Origin: Syntrophobacteria bacterium
GTDB lineage: Bacteria > Desulfobacterota > Syntrophobacteria > JARFUL01
DNA length: 8,551 nt
Reading direction: 5' to 3'
Assembly (NCBI GenBank): GCA_029289015.1
Contig: JARFUL010000327.1
Coordinates: forward strand, 1 to 8,551
Shown: positions 6,729 to 8,551 of the stretch, one piece after another
How the letters are laid out: every line of letters starts with the position of its first letter
Numbering within the stretch: position 1 is the first letter of the stretch
The notes under the pieces: generated by a model
Told to the model about the DNA's origin: nothing
What the model saw: only the letters and a program-made list of their open reading frames with translations
Databases searched by the model: none
Program-made: the position numbers and the translations under genes

Positions 6729-6740
6729 CTAATTAATTAG
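6729..6740. repeat. Perfect 12-bp palindrome upstream of the SprT-like gene
   Basis: CTAATTAATTAG ends three bases before the ATG at 6725. It could be an operator for a dimeric regulator or shape translation initiation, since it covers the Shine-Dalgarno region. AT-rich DNA makes chance palindromes fairly likely. Confidence 0.35.
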
Positions 6741-6858
6741 ATAAAGACTATATATTTCTTTCTAGTGATGTTGTTATTCTGGCTTTTCCTTTTTATCTCT
6801 TATGAAAAAGAACTGCATTAATGTCTGAAATACTGTATCATTATTTTCTTTTGGACGC

Positions 6859-6887
6859 TATATATCATCTTTTACAGTTAATTGCAA
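6859..6887 (-). promoter_or_regulatory. Candidate promoter for the SprT-like/parE transcript
   Basis: Minus strand: TTGCAA (6887-6882), a 17-base spacer and TATATA (6864-6859), each four of six to the sigma70 consensus. The leader to the ATG at 6725 would be about 125 bases. Other AT-rich hexamers nearby could serve instead, so the exact site is uncertain. Confidence 0.3.
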
Positions 6888-6948
6888 TAAAAATATTCCT
6901 TTTTCGTAATATTATTCTGAAATAGCGGATGAACCATGCAAGAATATA

Positions 6949-8551
6949 TTATTCTTCTGTTTCAGGCAGCGATAGAGCCATTATTCCACCCTTGATCATT
7001 TTGCCCCTAGTCGCGCGGGACCCCTCGGGCATATCCTCCCATTCCACGATAATCTGCTTTCCCTTCGCGGGGGTAATCTGCGCGGCCCCTTCGGGGTTTA
7101 CCACCAGGAAGTCCTGGAGGGTCTCGTCCTTCAGCTTCATCAGCGCGACCCCCTGGCTGGGGCCGTTTCTCCTGGGCACCACGTCTTCGGAGAGCGCGAG
7201 GAGCCGGCTCTTTGTGGCCAGAAGGAGCCTCGCGCCGGGGGCCACCTCCTCGATCCCGATGATCTCCTCGCCCTTCTTCAGCCGGTAGATGACCCTCCCC
7301 GCCCTGCTGGAGGGGGCCTCCACCAGCCTGGACCTGAAGAGGAAGCCCCTCCCCAGGTTGCTCAGGGCCGCGAACCACCTGTCTGGCTCCTCGGGGAACA
7401 TCTCTATCTGGTCCTCTTCCGCGGGGGCCGGGGGTCTGGCCTCCGGGAGGATTGCGGCCACCACCCTCTCGCCGTCCGAGAACCCGAACACCGTCATTAT
7501 GGGTGTGCCGTACCCCTTGGCCGGCGCGGGGATGTCTGCGACCCTGGCCACGTAGGCCTTGCCCAGGCTGGTGAAGAACGCGACCAGGCTCAGGGTGTCG
7601 GTCTCAAGGTGGCCCAGGAGCGCGTCCCCCTCCCTGAGCGGTACGGTCTTGGGGTCAAAGGACTTGGCCCTTCGTATCCAGCCCCTCTCGCTCAGGGTGA
7701 GCACCACCTCCTCGTGGGCCATGAAGCTCTCCCGCGCGTAGGTGGGCTCGTCCGCGACCGCGGTTATCGTGGTCCTCCTCGGGTCGCCGTAGCGCTTCTT
7801 TATGGTCAGAAGGTCCCTCTTCACCTCGGCCCAGACCCTCGCGTCATCCGAGAGGATCTTCTCTACCTCGCGCACCCTTTGGGCCCTGTCCCTCATCTCG
7901 GAGTGTATCGACTCCCGTTCGAGGCGCACCAGCGCGGCCAGCCTCATGTTGAGGATGGCCTCTGCCTGGGTCTCGTCCAGGCCGAACTCGGTGACCAGCT
8001 TGTGGGCCGCGTCCTTGCGGGACGCGCTCCTCCGGATTATCTTTATGGCCCTGTCCAGGTCGGAGAAGATGAGGATGAGCCCCTCCAGGATGTGGAGCCT
8101 CTTGAGGAGCTCCTCCCGCTCCCTCGTGAACATGGCCACGGTGACCTCGTTGCGGAAGTCGAGGAAATACTTGAGTATCTCTTTGAGGGAGAGCCTCTCG
8201 GGCACCCCCATCGGGGTGAGGCAGGTGAGGTTCACGGCAATGTTCACCGCGAGCTCCGTCTTCTTGAAGAGGAACGCGGCCACCTCCTCGGGGTCCGCTT
8301 TGTCGTCCCTGAGCTCGAGCACCACCCGCACGTCCTCGGTGGACTCGTCCCTCACCTCGCTCACCATGGGGAGCTTCTTGTCCTGGATGAGCTTGAACAC
8401 CGCCTCCACCAGCCGGGCCTTGTTCACCATGTAGGGTATGGAGGTTATGACCAGGTTCCTCCTCCCCCTGGACGCCTTCTCCACCACGTATTCCCCCCGG
8501 AGCGCGACGGGCCCCTTGCCGTTACGGTAGAGCTCCTTGAGCCCCTTCTTC
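6949..8551 (-). CDS. parC: DNA topoisomerase IV subunit A (ParC), C-terminal part
   Basis: The frame is open to the right edge, giving 533 visible residues. The missing N-terminus (about 250 residues judged from E. coli ParC) holds the winged-helix domain and catalytic tyrosine. The first visible part, GLKELYRNGKGPVALRGEY, and then KLPMVSEVRDES, LLKRLHILEGL and FGLDETQAEAILNMRL belong to the breakage-reunion and coiled-coil core. A beta-pinwheel C-terminal domain starts near VVLTLSERGWIRRAKSFD. The GyrA box (QRRGGKG), which GyrA carries near this point, is absent. SERGWIRRAKSFD and the ending QIIVEWEDMPEGSRATRGKM match ParC patterns (DHGWVRSAKGHD; RGRRGTLMRG), so I call it ParC, not GyrA. An acidic, proline-rich insert between blades contains QIEMF (7410-7396). 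It lies upstream of the SprT-like and parE genes on the same strand. Confidence 0.92.
   Translation of the reverse strand, partial: KKGLKELYRNGKGPVALRGEYVVEKASRGRRNLVITSIPYMVNKARLVEAVFKLIQDKKLPMVSEVRDESTEDVRVVLELRDDKADPEEVAAFLFKKTELAVNIAVNLTCLTPMGVPERLSLKEILKYFLDFRNEVTVAMFTREREELLKRLHILEGLILIFSDLDRAIKIIRRSASRKDAAHKLVTEFGLDETQAEAILNMRLAALVRLERESIHSEMRDRAQRVREVEKILSDDARVWAEVKRDLLTIKKRYGDPRRTTITAVADEPTYARESFMAHEEVVLTLSERGWIRRAKSFDPKTVPLREGDALLGHLETDTLSLVAFFTSLGKAYVARVADIPAPAKGYGTPIMTVFGFSDGERVVAAILPEARPPAPAEEDQIEMFPEEPDRWFAALSNLGRGFLFRSRLVEAPSSRAGRVIYRLKKGEEIIGIEEVAPGARLLLATKSRLLALSEDVVPRRNGPSQGVALMKLKDETLQDFLVVNPEGAAQITPAKGKQIIVEWEDMPEGSRATRGKMIKGGIMALSLPETEE

Larger units (their letters stand above)
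6726..6948. other. AT-rich spacer between parC and the SprT-like gene
   Basis: A 223-bp gap with about 58 G+C bases by my count (about 26%), against strongly GC-rich genes on both sides. It holds no convincing gene on either strand. It probably carries a parC 3' end and a separate promoter for the sprT-like/parE pair. A weak AT-only hairpin (AGAATA/TATTCT, 6941-6955) overlaps the parC stop. Confidence 0.7.

Noticed and set aside
6881..6913. Two AATATT elements as an intrinsic terminator after parC
   Set aside because: The 6-bp stem is A/T only with a 10-base loop, too weak to claim as a terminator.
7802..8434. A 210-codon plus-strand frame opposite parC
   Set aside because: Serine/leucine/arginine-rich shadow of the conserved parC core; no ribosome binding site or family match.
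1..8551. CRISPR array, tRNA, insertion sequence or prophage signs
   Set aside because: No regularly spaced repeats, cloverleaf-like sequence, transposase or integrase motifs were seen.

Overview
The window is 8.55 kb of GC-rich DNA with densely packed genes. It shows bacterial features: type IIA topoisomerase subunits, Shine-Dalgarno-led and overlapping genes, and the MoxR, rhodanese and MauE families. Codon use leans on AGG/AGA for arginine and ATA for isoleucine despite the high GC. No marker fixes the taxon. A Desulfobacterota-like or similar environmental Gram-negative lineage is only a guess.

Left block (1-1233, minus strand): a MoxR-type AAA+ ATPase (391-1233) is followed by the start of a second gene (1-376, running off the left edge). 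That gene looks like a TraB/ChaN/EreA-like superfamily protein related to DUF5682. ATPases of this kind usually sit next to such proteins and a VWA-domain protein; the VWA gene would lie outside the window. A 208-bp divergent intergenic region (1234-1441) separates this block from the next. It has an AT-rich promoter-like part and a GC-rich, foldable leader in front of the plus-strand operon.

Middle block (1442-3928, plus strand): three tightly coupled genes encode a membrane-anchored rhodanese-like protein, a four-helix MauE/DoxX-type redox-associated membrane protein with a CGCF motif, and a 510-residue protein. The last combines two Cys4 zinc-ribbon-like motifs, one membrane helix, a region resembling Coa1/Tim21, and about seven TPR repeats. 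Together they suggest a membrane thiol/sulfur-redox or assembly module.

The convergent spacer 3929-4102 is filled with six perfect inverted repeats. The one nearest parE is followed by a short T tract on the minus strand and may be its terminator.

Right block (4103-8551, minus strand): transcription runs from a topoisomerase IV A subunit (parC, N-terminus outside the window), through an AT-rich spacer of about 26% GC, to a SprT-like zinc metallopeptidase and then the topoisomerase IV B subunit (parE), whose start lies 7 nt after the protease stop. The A subunit lacks a GyrA box and aligns by eye with ParC. The DNA-protein-crosslink-type protease between the two topoisomerase subunits is the most interesting feature of the window.

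I saw no rRNA, tRNA, CRISPR array, insertion sequence or replication origin.
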